Part shown: positions 30,596 to 38,350 of the stretch, in pieces
How positions within the stretch are numbered: position 1 is the first letter of the stretch
Layout: each line of letters starts with the position of its first letter
Assembly: GCF_030345715.1 (NCBI RefSeq)
Contig: NZ_JAUASX010000003.1
Span: 1 to 64,000 of the forward strand
Direction: 5' to 3'
DNA length: 64,000 nucleotides
Source of the DNA: Solimonas sp. SE-A11
GTDB lineage: Bacteria > Pseudomonadota > Gammaproteobacteria > Nevskiales > Nevskiaceae
The notes under the pieces: model-generated
What the model was told of the DNA's origin: nothing
Seen by the model: only the letters and a program-made list of their open reading frames with translations
Database searches by the model: none
Program-made: the position numbers and the translations under genes

Positions 30596-30646
30596 AGAAA
30601 CCCTCTCCCCCAGCCCCTCTCCCGCAAGCGGGCGAGGGGAGTAGGA
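30217..30646. mobile_element. REP-bounded DUF559 cassette between moaD and moaE
   Basis: The left end (30217-30265) and the inverted right end (30594-30646) are nearly identical over about 46 bases; on the respective strands both read CCCCTCGCCCGCTTGCGGG, then AGAGGGGC, then a GAGAGGGTTTCTGT tail, with one small indel between. Between them lies only the DUF559 gene. moaD and moaE, normally adjacent, are on either side. No target-site duplication is evident by eye. Confidence 0.75.
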
Positions 30647-30649
30647 CTG

Positions 30650-30898
30650 CTACCCGCCGGCCACCGGCGGCAGCAGCGCCAGCCGGGTGCCGTCTTCCAG
30701 TTCCTCGGTCCGCAGCAGCAGGCGGTCGCCCTGTGCCACGGCGGTGGTTTCCAGGTATTCGCCCAAGGCCGGGATGGCGTCGGCCAGTGCGTCCAGGGCG
30801 TCGCCGACGCTGCTGGCGCCTGTGGGCAGCGTCAGGCTGCGCTCGTCGCCGCCGGCGGCGCGCCGCAGGGCGCCCCAGAATTCAAAGGTGATTTGCAA
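30650..30898 (-). CDS. moaD: Molybdopterin synthase sulfur carrier subunit
   Basis: An 82-residue ubiquitin-like protein starting MQITFEFWGALRRAAG and ending LLPPVAGG; the terminal GG is thiocarboxylated to deliver sulfur to MoaE. It starts 3 bases after the moaA stop. Its partner moaE is about 450 bases further downstream because of the inserted cassette. Confidence 0.92.
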   Translation of the reverse strand: MQITFEFWGALRRAAGGDERSLTLPTGASSVGDALDALADAIPALGEYLETTAVAQGDRLLLRTEELEDGTRLALLPPVAGG

Positions 30899-30900
30899 CG

Positions 30901-31890
30901 CTAGCCCCCAAGGGTATGCATGGTGATGGGCCGCTCCACGGGGCCGCGGTGCGCCGCGTAGCCGGCTTCCTTGTTCCAGACGGCGCTGGCGATACGGCGG
31001 GTCAAATCTTCCGGGGAGCCTTCGCGCAGCAGCGGCGCCAGCGGAGTGCCCTGCTGTGCGAACAGGCAGGTGTAGAGCTCGCCGCGCACGGTCAGGCGCA
31101 GGCGGTCGCAGCTGGAGCAGAAGGGATTGCTGACCGTGGAGATCACGCCCAGGCGGTAGTCGCCGTCCAAGGTGTACAGGGTGGCCGGGTCTTCGCTGCG
31201 GGGCAGGCGCTCCACGCGGTATTGCGTGCCCAGGATCTCCAGCAACTCGGGCTCGCCGACCACCGCGTCGGACTGCCAGCGGCCCGGGGCGTCCAGCGGC
31301 ATGTACTCAATGAAGCGCAGTGGCATGCCGCGCTGCTTGGCCCAGTCGGTCAGCGGCAGGATGTCCTGCTCGTTGTGGCCGCGCACCAGCACGGTGTTGA
31401 GCTTGAACGGCATGTCCAGCGCGAGAGCGGCGTCGATGCCAGCCATGACCGGCGCCAGCTCGGCGCCGGTCATGGCGCGGAAGCGCTGCGGATCGACGCT
31501 GTCGAGGCTGATGTTGAGGTCGTCCAGGCCGGCACGGCGCAGATCGGGCAGGGCCTCGGCCAGGCGCGAACCGTTGGTGGTCATGGAGATGCGCTCCAGG
31601 CCCAGCGGACGCAAGGCATTCAGGTCCGCGACGATGCTGGCCAGGTCCGGCCGGAGCAGCGGCTCGCCGCCGGTGAGGCGGATGTTGCGGATGCCCATGC
31701 GCACGAATTCGGCGACCAGCGTGCGCAGCTCCAGGCGGGTCAGGAACTGCTGCCTGGGAATCCACTTGGGTGCTTCGGGCATGCAGTAGCGGCAGCGGAA
31801 GTTGCAGCGGTCGGTCAGCGACAGCCGCAGCTTGTGCTTGTGGCGGCCGTGCTGGTCGACGAGGCTGGGGCGGCGGCTTCCGTCAGCCAT
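30901..31890 (-). CDS. moaA: GTP 3',8-cyclase
   Basis: A 329-residue radical SAM enzyme that starts molybdopterin synthesis. The N-terminal cluster site is CNFRCRYCMPE, with LTGGEPLLRPDL, and the C-terminal cluster uses NPFCSSCDRLRLTVRGELYTCLF. The C-terminus is TLGG, the GG tail needed for activity. I chose the ATG at 31888-31890, with GAGG 6 bases ahead and overlapping the mobA stop; an ATG 4 codons upstream is also possible. Confidence 0.94.
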   Translation of the reverse strand: MADGSRRPSLVDQHGRHKHKLRLSLTDRCNFRCRYCMPEAPKWIPRQQFLTRLELRTLVAEFVRMGIRNIRLTGGEPLLRPDLASIVADLNALRPLGLERISMTTNGSRLAEALPDLRRAGLDDLNISLDSVDPQRFRAMTGAELAPVMAGIDAALALDMPFKLNTVLVRGHNEQDILPLTDWAKQRGMPLRFIEYMPLDAPGRWQSDAVVGEPELLEILGTQYRVERLPRSEDPATLYTLDGDYRLGVISTVSNPFCSSCDRLRLTVRGELYTCLFAQQGTPLAPLLREGSPEDLTRRIASAVWNKEAGYAAHRGPVERPITMHTLGG

Positions 31891-32515
31891 GGCAGGCCTC
31901 AAGATAGTGCTCGGCGGCTTGCAGCTCGGCCGGGGTGTTCACGCTCCAGACCGGCGTGGGCTCGGCGTCGGTGAAGTCGGCCGCGACGGCGCCGATGTCG
32001 GCCAGCCAGCGCTTGGGTGCGCGCTCGCCGGCGTCCAGGGCCTCGCGCAGGGGGGGCGCCAGGTCGCGGTGCAGCAGGGCGCAGACGTATTGGGCATCGC
32101 CGTCGGCCACCGCGTAGGCGGCCTGAGCCTTGCCGGCTTCCGCCGCGCGGCGCAGGCGCGCCAGCAGGTCCGCTGGCAGCCGGGCCGCGTCACAGGGAGC
32201 GGTCAGCAGCCAGTCGGTCCGTGTGGCTTCCAGCGCCGCCAGCATGCCGGCGAGCGGACCACGGAAATCGGGCCAGGGATCGGAAACCACGGTGAATCCT
32301 GAGTCGGCGTATTGGTCGAGGTGGCGGTTGGCGACGATCAGGATAGCACCCGCCTGCCGCTCCAAGGCCGCGAGCACGTGTTGGTACAGGGGCCGGCCCG
32401 ACAGGCGGACCAGGCCCTTGTCGGCGCCGCCCAGCCGCTCGCCACGGCCGCCGGCGAGGATCGCGGCCGTCACGTTCAGCGGGCTGGCCGCTACACTGTG
32501 GTTGCGCTGGCTCAC
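31883..32515 (-). CDS. mobA: Molybdenum cofactor guanylyltransferase
   Basis: A 210-residue nucleotidyltransferase that makes MGD from molybdopterin and GTP. The GTP loop LAGGRGERLGGADKGLV, the PLAGMLAAL segment and LTAPCDAARLP are typical. MGD is the cofactor form used by the NasA-type nitrate reductase encoded nearby. It is the first gene of the cofactor operon and its start lies 20 bases from a MITE-like element. Confidence 0.92.
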   Translation of the reverse strand: MSQRNHSVAASPLNVTAAILAGGRGERLGGADKGLVRLSGRPLYQHVLAALERQAGAILIVANRHLDQYADSGFTVVSDPWPDFRGPLAGMLAALEATRTDWLLTAPCDAARLPADLLARLRRAAEAGKAQAAYAVADGDAQYVCALLHRDLAPPLREALDAGERAPKRWLADIGAVAADFTDAEPTPVWSVNTPAELQAAEHYLEACHG

Positions 32516-32534
32516 CGGTGCATCCTATACCTAT

Positions 32535-32800
32535 GGGGTCTGTTGACACTATGAACGTCGCTGCGACGGAGACCGTTTTGGCGCAGGGCTATGTCCCGGC
32601 ACGCGCGGTGTACTGGACGTACATAAGCGGGGCGGGACGACGCCCTGCGCCAAAACGGTCCCGCCCTCCGGGTGCCCCCGTCTTTGCCGCCATGCTGTGT
32701 TGCTCGTCGGTCACTTATTCCCGATAAGCGCCCTCCTCGCGCCTTGCCTGGCGGCAAATACGGGGGCATCGCAGCGACGTTCATAGCGTCAACAGACCCC
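32535..32800. mobile_element. MITE-like element with ~32-bp terminal inverted repeats
   Basis: The ends are inverted copies of a ~32-base sequence starting GGGGTCTGTTGAC and containing CTATGAACGTCGCTGCGA; I see one mismatch between the two. Inside is a second inverted repeat (CCGTTTTGGCGCAGGGC and GCCCTGCGCCAAAACGG). No transposase is encoded. It sits in the divergent promoter region between mobA and the hemD-like gene. I see no clear target duplication. Confidence 0.8.
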
Positions 32801-32841
32801 CGGCCGGGTAGCCGTACTACCCGAACCCAAGCGGCAAAAAC

Positions 32842-33666
32842 ATGAATGAAGTCAATCTTCAAGGCCGCCGGATCGCGGTGCCTGAATCGCGCGAGCTGGA
32901 CGTCTTCGCCGGCCTGCTGGAGCGCCGCGGCGCCATCGTGCTGCGCTGCCCCCTGATCGACATCCTCGACGCGCCCAATCCGGTGCCCGTGCTGGACTGG
33001 ATTCGCGACTTCAATGCCGGCTCCTGCGACGACCTGATCCTGTTCACCGGCGAGGGGCTGCGGCGCCTGCTGTATGCCATCGAGCGCCACGACCCGGCCC
33101 TGCGGGCGCCCTTCGCGGCCCGCCTGGGGCAGGTGCGCAAGATCTCCCGTGGGCCCAAGCCGGCCCGGGTGCTTCGCGAACTGGGCCTACGGCCGGAGCT
33201 GATGGCCGAGCCGGCCACCACGGCCGGCGTGATCGATTTGCTGCGCGGCCTGCACCTGGAGGGGCGGCGCGTCGGCGTGCAGCTCTACGGCGCCGAGCCT
33301 AACCTGCCGCTGATGGAATACCTGCGCGTGGCGGACGCCACGGTGCTGCCGGTGGCGCCCTACGTCTACGCCGATGCCGCCGCCGATGCGGAGGTGCTGG
33401 CGCTGATCGAGCGCCTGGAAGGCGGCGGACTTGATGCCATCGCCTTCACCAGCATGCAGCAGGTGGAGCGCCTGTTCCGCGTGGCCGACGGCGCCGGCCG
33501 GCACGACGCACTGCTGCGCGGCCTGCGCCGGGTGGTGGTGGCTTCGGTGGGGCCGGTGGTGGCGGACCTGCTGACGGCGCGCGGCATCGAAAGCCAGGTG
33601 ATCCCGGCCGACAGCTTCTACATGAAGCCGCTGACGCAGGCGCTGGTGGACAAGCTCGGCCGCTGA
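32842..33666 (+). CDS. Uroporphyrinogen-III synthase-like protein (HemD family)
   Basis: A 274-residue protein with two similar lobes, as in HemD: lobe one GRRIAVPESRELDVFAGLLERRGAIVLRCP, lobe two LEGRRVGVQLYG, with the conserved LILFTGEGLRRLL and AIAFTSMQQVERLF and the late VVVASVGPVVADLLTARGI. Uroporphyrinogen III is the precursor of siroheme, the NirB cofactor, so its place beside the nitrite reductase genes makes sense. It may be an additional HemD beside a housekeeping one, which I cannot see here. Confidence 0.82.
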   Translation: MNEVNLQGRRIAVPESRELDVFAGLLERRGAIVLRCPLIDILDAPNPVPVLDWIRDFNAGSCDDLILFTGEGLRRLLYAIERHDPALRAPFAARLGQVRKISRGPKPARVLRELGLRPELMAEPATTAGVIDLLRGLHLEGRRVGVQLYGAEPNLPLMEYLRVADATVLPVAPYVYADAAADAEVLALIERLEGGGLDAIAFTSMQQVERLFRVADGAGRHDALLRGLRRVVVASVGPVVADLLTARGIESQVIPADSFYMKPLTQALVDKLGR

Positions 33667-33690
33667 TGCGGCCGAGCTTGTCCAGATAGT

Positions 33691-33729
33691 AGATAGTAAA
33701 AGCACGGCGCATCGCTTTTCCTACTATCT
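33691..33729. terminator. Hairpin between convergent hemD-like and nasA genes
   Basis: AGATAGTA(AAAGC) pairs with (GCTTTTCC)TACTATCT around a ~10-base loop. Flanking CTAAAAA gives a weak run of T on the minus strand. Further direct copies of ACTATCT follow, so it may be a shared transcript end for both strands. Confidence 0.6.
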
Positions 33730-36532
33730 AAAAACTGCTATCCACTATCTGAAGCTCCTTCAGGAGCTTCCTCAGCTCCGGCACGCAGGAGCCGCAGTTG
33801 CCGCCGGCCTTGAGGCAGCCGGTGATCTCGGCGGGAGTCTTCAGGTTCTTCTCGAGGATCGCCGCACAGATGGTGTTGCGGCCCACGCCGAAGCAGGAGC
33901 AGATGGTGGGGCCGGTATCCACGCTCTTTTCCGCGGGCTCGCCCACCATCAGGCCGATGCGGTCACCCTCTTCGAGCTGGTCCTTCACGAACAGGCTGGC
34001 CAGCCAGGCGCGCGAGGGCAGGTCGGGGCGTGAGGACATGAACACGCAACACTCGATGCGATCGCCCACCACCAGCGCCGCCCGGTAGACGCCGGACCTG
34101 CGGTCCTCGTACTCGATCCAGTCGGCCTGAGGATCATGGGCGCCGAGCAGTTGGCGTGCCCAGGCCCCACGATCCATGGCCTGGTCGCGGCCGGCGATCT
34201 CGTAGCGCAGGAACTGGCGGCCCTGGATGCGCGTCCACCAGGTGGCGCTCTCCAACTGCAGTTCCTGGCGTGACAGCACGAAGCCATGCCACAGCACGCG
34301 GAACTCTTCCACGCGCACCGGCGTGTGCTTGAACTCGGGCTCGCCCGAGACTGGGTCCACCACCGGGTTCACCAGGCTGCCGACGCGGGCGTCGGAAGCG
34401 AACTGTGCGTTCCAGTGGATCGGCACGAAGACGCTGCCGCGAGGGATGCCGCCGCCAAGCTGCACGCGCGCCACCAGCGAACCCCATTGGGTGGAGACGC
34501 GCGCCAGCTCGCCGGCGCGCACGCCGCAGGCCAGGGCGTCCTGCGGGTGCATGTCGACAAAGGGTTCGGGCACGTGGTCGGCCAGCTTGGGCGACTTGCC
34601 GGTGCGCGTCATGGTGTGCCACTGGTCGCGCACGCGGCCGGTGTTGAGCACCAGCGGGAACTGCTCGCTGGCGGCGTGCGCCGGGGCCCGCACCGGGGTC
34701 GGCACGAAGTGGGCCTTGCCGTCGGCGTGGAAGTAGCGTCCGTCCTCGAACAACCTTTTCGTCCCCTCTCCCGCTTGCGGGAGAGGGGTAGGGGAGAGCG
34801 TGTCTGTAGAACTCGCAGAACCAGACCTTCCAAGATTTACAGAAACCCTCTCCCCCAGCCCCTCTCCCGCAAGCGGGCGAGGGGAGTGTGGAACAGGCCA
34901 TTGCACCGGCTGCAGGCTGTCGAAGCCCGCGCGTCCCAGGCCGACGAGCCCGCCAAGATCGAAGCAGCGGCTGCCTTCGTTGCGGAAGGCAGAGAGGCGC
35001 GCATGTTCATCGAAGATCCTATGCGGGCCGTCGAAGTCGAAGCCCCCGTAGCCCATGCGGCGGGCGACGTCGCAGATGATGTCCCAGTCGCCTCGCGCCT
35101 CGCCCGGCGCCGCCAGGAATTTGCGCTGGCGCGAGATGCGGCGCTCGGAGTTGGTGACGGTGCCGTCCTTCTCGCCCCAGCCCAGTGCCGGCAGCAGCAC
35201 GTGGGCGTAGGCGTTGGTGTCGGTCTTCTCGATGATGTCGGAGCAGATCACCAGCTCGCATTTGGCCAGCGCGCGCTTGACCTGGTCGGCGTCCGGCAGG
35301 CTGACGACTGGGTTGGTGGCCATGATCCACACGGCCTTGACCTTGCCGGCCTCCACCGCGCGGAACAGGTCCACGGCCTTGAGGCCCGGCCTGTCGGCGA
35401 TATGCGGCGACCCCCAGAAGCTCTGCACGATGTCACGGTGATCGGCGTTGTCCAGGTCCATGTGCGCGGCCAGCATGTTGGCCAGGCCGCCCACCTCGCG
35501 ACCGCCCATGGCATTGGGCTGGCCGGTGATGGAAAAGGGACCCATGCCGGGCTTACCGATGCGGCCGGTCAGCAGGTGGCAGTTGATGATGCTGTTGACC
35601 TTGTCGGTGCCGGCGGAGGACTGGTTCACGCCCATCGAGAACGCCGTGATGGCTTTCTCGGTGCGGGCGAACAGTTCGTAGAACTCCAGCAGCTCAGCCT
35701 CCGCGATCCCGCAAGCACGCACCACGGAGCTCAGGTCGCCCGCGGTCTCGTCGGCGATGGCCAGGGTGCGTGCGAGGCCGGCGGTATGCTGCTCGACGAG
35801 GGCGGTGTCCACCACGCCGCGCTGATGCAGGAAGGACAGCAGGCCGTTGAACAGCCAGACGTCGGTGCCCCCACGGGCCGGCAGGTGCAGGTCGGCCAGC
35901 TCGCAGGTGGCGGTGCGGCGCGGGTCGACCACCACCAGCTTCATATGCGGCCGTGCCTCCTTGGCCTTGGCGATGCGCTGGAAGAGGATGGGATGGCACC
36001 AGGCGGTGTTGGAGCCCACCAGCACGACCAAGTCGGCCTGTTCCAGGTCCTCGTAGCAGACCGGCACCAGGTCTTCGCCGAAGGCGCGCTTGTGGCCGGC
36101 CACGGCGGAGGACATGCAGAGGCGCGAGTTGGTGTCGATGTTGGCGGTGCCGACATAGCCCTTCATGAGCTTGTTGGCGACATAGTAGTCCTCGGTCAGC
36201 AACTGGCCGGAGACATACAGGGCCACGGCGTCGGGGCCGTGCTCGTCGATGATGCGGCGAAGGCCGCCGGCGACGCGATCCAGGGCGGTGTCCCAGCTGA
36301 CGCGCTGGCCGTCCATCTTCGGGTAGAGGAGGCGGCCGTGCAGGTCCACCGTTTCACCCAGGGCCGAGCCCTTGACGCAGAGCTTGCCGTGGTTGGAGCC
36401 GTGGCTGGCGTCGCCGGCCACGCCGACCTGGCCGTCCGGGTGGACGCTGGCCTTCACCCCGCATCCCACGCCGCAGTAGGGGCAGGTAGTGGCGGTGGTC
36501 GCCGTGGCGGAAAGGGGAGCAGGGAGGGTCAC
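33728..36532 (-). CDS. nasA: Assimilatory nitrate reductase catalytic subunit
   Basis: A 934-residue cytoplasmic Mo-bisMGD enzyme that reduces nitrate to nitrite. The [4Fe-4S] site is CPYCGVGCGVKA; the Mo domain includes NSRLCMSSAVAGHKRAFGED and GVNQSSAGTDKVNSIINCHLLTGRIGKPGMGPFSITGQPNAMGGREVGG. The C-terminal BFD-type [2Fe-2S] domain (CSCFGVGRNTICAAI...GNCGSCVPELRKLL) is as in Klebsiella NasA. The start is probably GTG at 36530-36532, just after the upstream stop. A REP pair is inserted in frame at residues ~549-591. Confidence 0.92.
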   Translation of the reverse strand: MTLPAPLSATATTATTCPYCGVGCGVKASVHPDGQVGVAGDASHGSNHGKLCVKGSALGETVDLHGRLLYPKMDGQRVSWDTALDRVAGGLRRIIDEHGPDAVALYVSGQLLTEDYYVANKLMKGYVGTANIDTNSRLCMSSAVAGHKRAFGEDLVPVCYEDLEQADLVVLVGSNTAWCHPILFQRIAKAKEARPHMKLVVVDPRRTATCELADLHLPARGGTDVWLFNGLLSFLHQRGVVDTALVEQHTAGLARTLAIADETAGDLSSVVRACGIAEAELLEFYELFARTEKAITAFSMGVNQSSAGTDKVNSIINCHLLTGRIGKPGMGPFSITGQPNAMGGREVGGLANMLAAHMDLDNADHRDIVQSFWGSPHIADRPGLKAVDLFRAVEAGKVKAVWIMATNPVVSLPDADQVKRALAKCELVICSDIIEKTDTNAYAHVLLPALGWGEKDGTVTNSERRISRQRKFLAAPGEARGDWDIICDVARRMGYGGFDFDGPHRIFDEHARLSAFRNEGSRCFDLGGLVGLGRAGFDSLQPVQWPVPHSPRPLAGEGLGERVSVNLGRSGSASSTDTLSPTPLPQAGEGTKRLFEDGRYFHADGKAHFVPTPVRAPAHAASEQFPLVLNTGRVRDQWHTMTRTGKSPKLADHVPEPFVDMHPQDALACGVRAGELARVSTQWGSLVARVQLGGGIPRGSVFVPIHWNAQFASDARVGSLVNPVVDPVSGEPEFKHTPVRVEEFRVLWHGFVLSRQELQLESATWWTRIQGRQFLRYEIAGRDQAMDRGAWARQLLGAHDPQADWIEYEDRRSGVYRAALVVGDRIECCVFMSSRPDLPSRAWLASLFVKDQLEEGDRIGLMVGEPAEKSVDTGPTICSCFGVGRNTICAAILEKNLKTPAEITGCLKAGGNCGSCVPELRKLLKELQIVDSSF
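34761..34887. repeat. REP-like pair inserted within nasA
   Basis: CCCCTCTCCCGCTTGCGGG with AGAGGGGTAGGGGAGAG at the left and an inverted partner CCAGCCCCTCTCCCGC with GCGGGCGAGGGG at the right, with GATTTACAGAAACCC between. The encoded residues (HSPRPLAGEG... PLPQAGEGTKR) are REP-derived and unlike any nitrate reductase segment I know. The reading frame stays open across it. Confidence 0.85.
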
Positions 36533-36534
36533 GT

Positions 36535-37752
36535 CTAGGCCGCTCGCGGTTCGCAGTAGGCCTGGCCGAACAGCAGGCGGCTGCGCAGGCTGGCGATGTC
36601 GGTCCGCTCCTGGATCATGCCGAAGTACCAGGGCCCGTCCTTGACGTCGCCATAGAGCACCGCGCCGATCACGCGGTTGTCCTTCAGCACCAGGCGCTTG
36701 TAGATACCGCGACGCGGGTCGCGCAGCACCAGGTCCTCGCTGTCGACGTCGCCGATGAAGTCGCCGGCGGAGTAGAGGTCCACGCCGGTGACCTTGAGCT
36801 TGGTGGCCGTGGCCCGCTGCACGTAGCGCGAGTGGCCGAAGCCGGCGAGGTGGATGGCGCAGACGCGGGCCTGGTCCCAGATCGGCGCCACCAGGCCGAA
36901 CAGCGCCTGCCGGTGCTGCACGCACTCGCCGACGGCGTAGATGCGAGGGTCGAAACTCTGCAGGGTGTCGTCCACCACGATCGCGCGGTCGCACTGCAGG
37001 CCGGCGCTCCGGGCCAGCTCGATGTTGGGGCGCACGCCGGCGGTCATCACCACGAGGTCCGCGGCGACCTCCCGGCCATCCTTCAAACGCAGGGCGGTAA
37101 CGCGGTCCGTCCCGGTGATCTCGGCGGTGTCGGCGTTGAGCAGGATGCGCAGGCCCTTGCGCTCCAGCGCGGCCTTCAGCAGTTCGCCGGCCGGCATGTC
37201 GAGCTGCCGCTCCATCAGGCCACTGTTCTTATGCAGCACCGTGACGTCCATGCCCTGGCGCAGCAGGCCGTTGGCGGCCTCCAGCCCGAGCAGGCCGCCG
37301 CCGATCACCACGGCGTGGCGGTGGTTGCGTGCGGCTGCCAGCATGGACTCCACGTCATGGATGTCGCGGAAGGCGATCACCCCCGGCAGTTGGTGGCCCG
37401 GCACCGGGATGATGAAGGGCTTGGAGCCGGTGGCCAGCAGCAGGCGGTCGTAGCGGATCGTAACGCCCGACTGCGAATGCACGGTGCGGCGCGGGCGGTC
37501 GATCTTCACCACCGGGTCGCCGGCATGCAGGGTGATGCCGTTCCTCGCATACCACTCGCGGGTGTTCAGCATGATGTCGTCCACGGTCTTCTCACCGGCG
37601 AGGACGGGGGACAGCAGGATGCGATTGTAGTTGCCGTGCGGCTCGGCGCCGAACACGGTGATGTCGTAGAGGTCGGGGGCCAGCTTCAGCAGTTCCTCGA
37701 CGGTGCGCATTCCTGCCATACCGTTACCGACGACAATCAATTTTGGCTTCAT
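36535..37752 (-). CDS. FAD/NAD(P)-dependent oxidoreductase, NasB-like electron donor
   Basis: A 405-residue flavoprotein like the N-terminal part of NirB, or NasB/NasC electron-transfer subunits of nitrate reductases. FAD motif LIVVGNGMAGMRTVEELL, NAD motif AVVIGGGLLGLEAANGL, and the FAD/GD box DDTLQSFDPRIYAVGEC are present. It lacks C-terminal Fe-S clusters. The stop is directly followed by the nasA start, so the pair likely forms an NADH-nitrate reductase. The ATG overlaps the stop of a short upstream frame (37749-37898). Confidence 0.87.
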   Translation of the reverse strand: MKPKLIVVGNGMAGMRTVEELLKLAPDLYDITVFGAEPHGNYNRILLSPVLAGEKTVDDIMLNTREWYARNGITLHAGDPVVKIDRPRRTVHSQSGVTIRYDRLLLATGSKPFIIPVPGHQLPGVIAFRDIHDVESMLAAARNHRHAVVIGGGLLGLEAANGLLRQGMDVTVLHKNSGLMERQLDMPAGELLKAALERKGLRILLNADTAEITGTDRVTALRLKDGREVAADLVVMTAGVRPNIELARSAGLQCDRAIVVDDTLQSFDPRIYAVGECVQHRQALFGLVAPIWDQARVCAIHLAGFGHSRYVQRATATKLKVTGVDLYSAGDFIGDVDSEDLVLRDPRRGIYKRLVLKDNRVIGAVLYGDVKDGPWYFGMIQERTDIASLRSRLLFGQAYCEPRAA

Positions 37753-37898
37753 GGGATAGAGCCCTCCATGGCGCCGCGGCCCGGCCCGGCCATCCATGGC
37801 CGGGCGTTCGCCGGGAAAAATGTCCACTGGACATTTTTCTCTTCCGGCTCACCCATGCCGTTGCCGACTATCACCAGCTTGGGCTTCGATGGGGTCAT
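37749..37898 (-). other. Short upstream frame with a second NasB-like N-terminus
   Basis: A 49-codon frame begins MTPSKPKLVIVGNGMG, closely like the start of the following protein (MKPKLIVVGNGMAG). It then runs into palindrome-derived codons and ends with TGA overlapping the ATG of the NasB-like gene (ATGA). The DNA of the two starts differs mostly at third positions. It may be the relic of an older start cut by repeat insertion, or a leader frame coupled to translation of the next gene. Confidence 0.55.
37815..37839. repeat. 25-base palindrome
   Basis: GAAAAATGTCCA and TGGACATTTTTC are perfect inverted arms around one base. A second palindrome, GCCCGGCCAT with ATGGCCGGGC, follows at about 37783-37804. 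Both lie between nirD and the NasB-like gene and within the short frame. In RNA they form hairpins just ahead of the downstream start. Confidence 0.8.
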
Positions 37899-37991
37899 GT
37901 CGGGTTGCCCCCGGGCGGGAGAGTCGTCCTTCGCGCGGTACCGGCCCTTTGATAACGGCCCGCACTCGGGAACGACCTCCCGCTTGGGTGC

Positions 37992-38345
37992 TCAGTGTGC
38001 GGCGACGAGGATTTGCCCGTTTTCGACACGCGCCGGGTAGGCGCGCACCGAATGCTCGGGTGCTTCCAGGCATTCGCCGGTCTTCAGATCGAAGTGGTGC
38101 TTGTAGATCGGCGAGGCGACGACGATGCGTTCACCCAGATTGCCGACCAAGCCGCGGGACAGTACCGAGGCTTCCGAGTTCGGATCATAGTTGGAAATCG
38201 CAAAAATTCCCCCACCCGTTCCGATCCGGAACACCGCAATGGCCTCTTCGCCGACCAGGGCGCAGACGCCCGTATCGGGGACGATATCGTCCACGGCGCA
38301 AACCGGGACCCAGGTGCTCACATTGCGGTCGCCATCCATGTTCAT
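37992..38345 (-). CDS. nirD: Nitrite reductase small subunit
   Basis: A 117-residue Rieske-like fold protein of the NirD family: TWVPVCAVDDIVPDTGVCALV, IAVFRIGTGGGIFAISN, IVVASPIYKHHFDLKTGECLE. As expected for NirD it lacks the full Rieske Cys/His ligand set. It starts 5 bases after the nirB stop. A second ATG two codons later may be the true start, given the spacing from AGGAG. The stretch 37899-37991 after it holds nothing recognisable. Confidence 0.88.
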   Translation of the reverse strand: MNMDGDRNVSTWVPVCAVDDIVPDTGVCALVGEEAIAVFRIGTGGGIFAISNYDPNSEASVLSRGLVGNLGERIVVASPIYKHHFDLKTGECLEAPEHSVRAYPARVENGQILVAAH

Positions 38346-38350
38346 GCTCC

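Noticed and set aside
32521-32815. Target-site duplication of the MITE-like element
   Set aside because: Flanks CCTATACCTAT and CGGCCGGGTAG share no direct repeat, so I claim only terminal inverted repeats.
33728-36994. NasA extended to 36994 in frame
   Set aside because: The added 154 codons are antisense-like relative to the flavoprotein gene read in another frame and carry no NasA features; the Fe-S motif starts right after the GTG at 36532.
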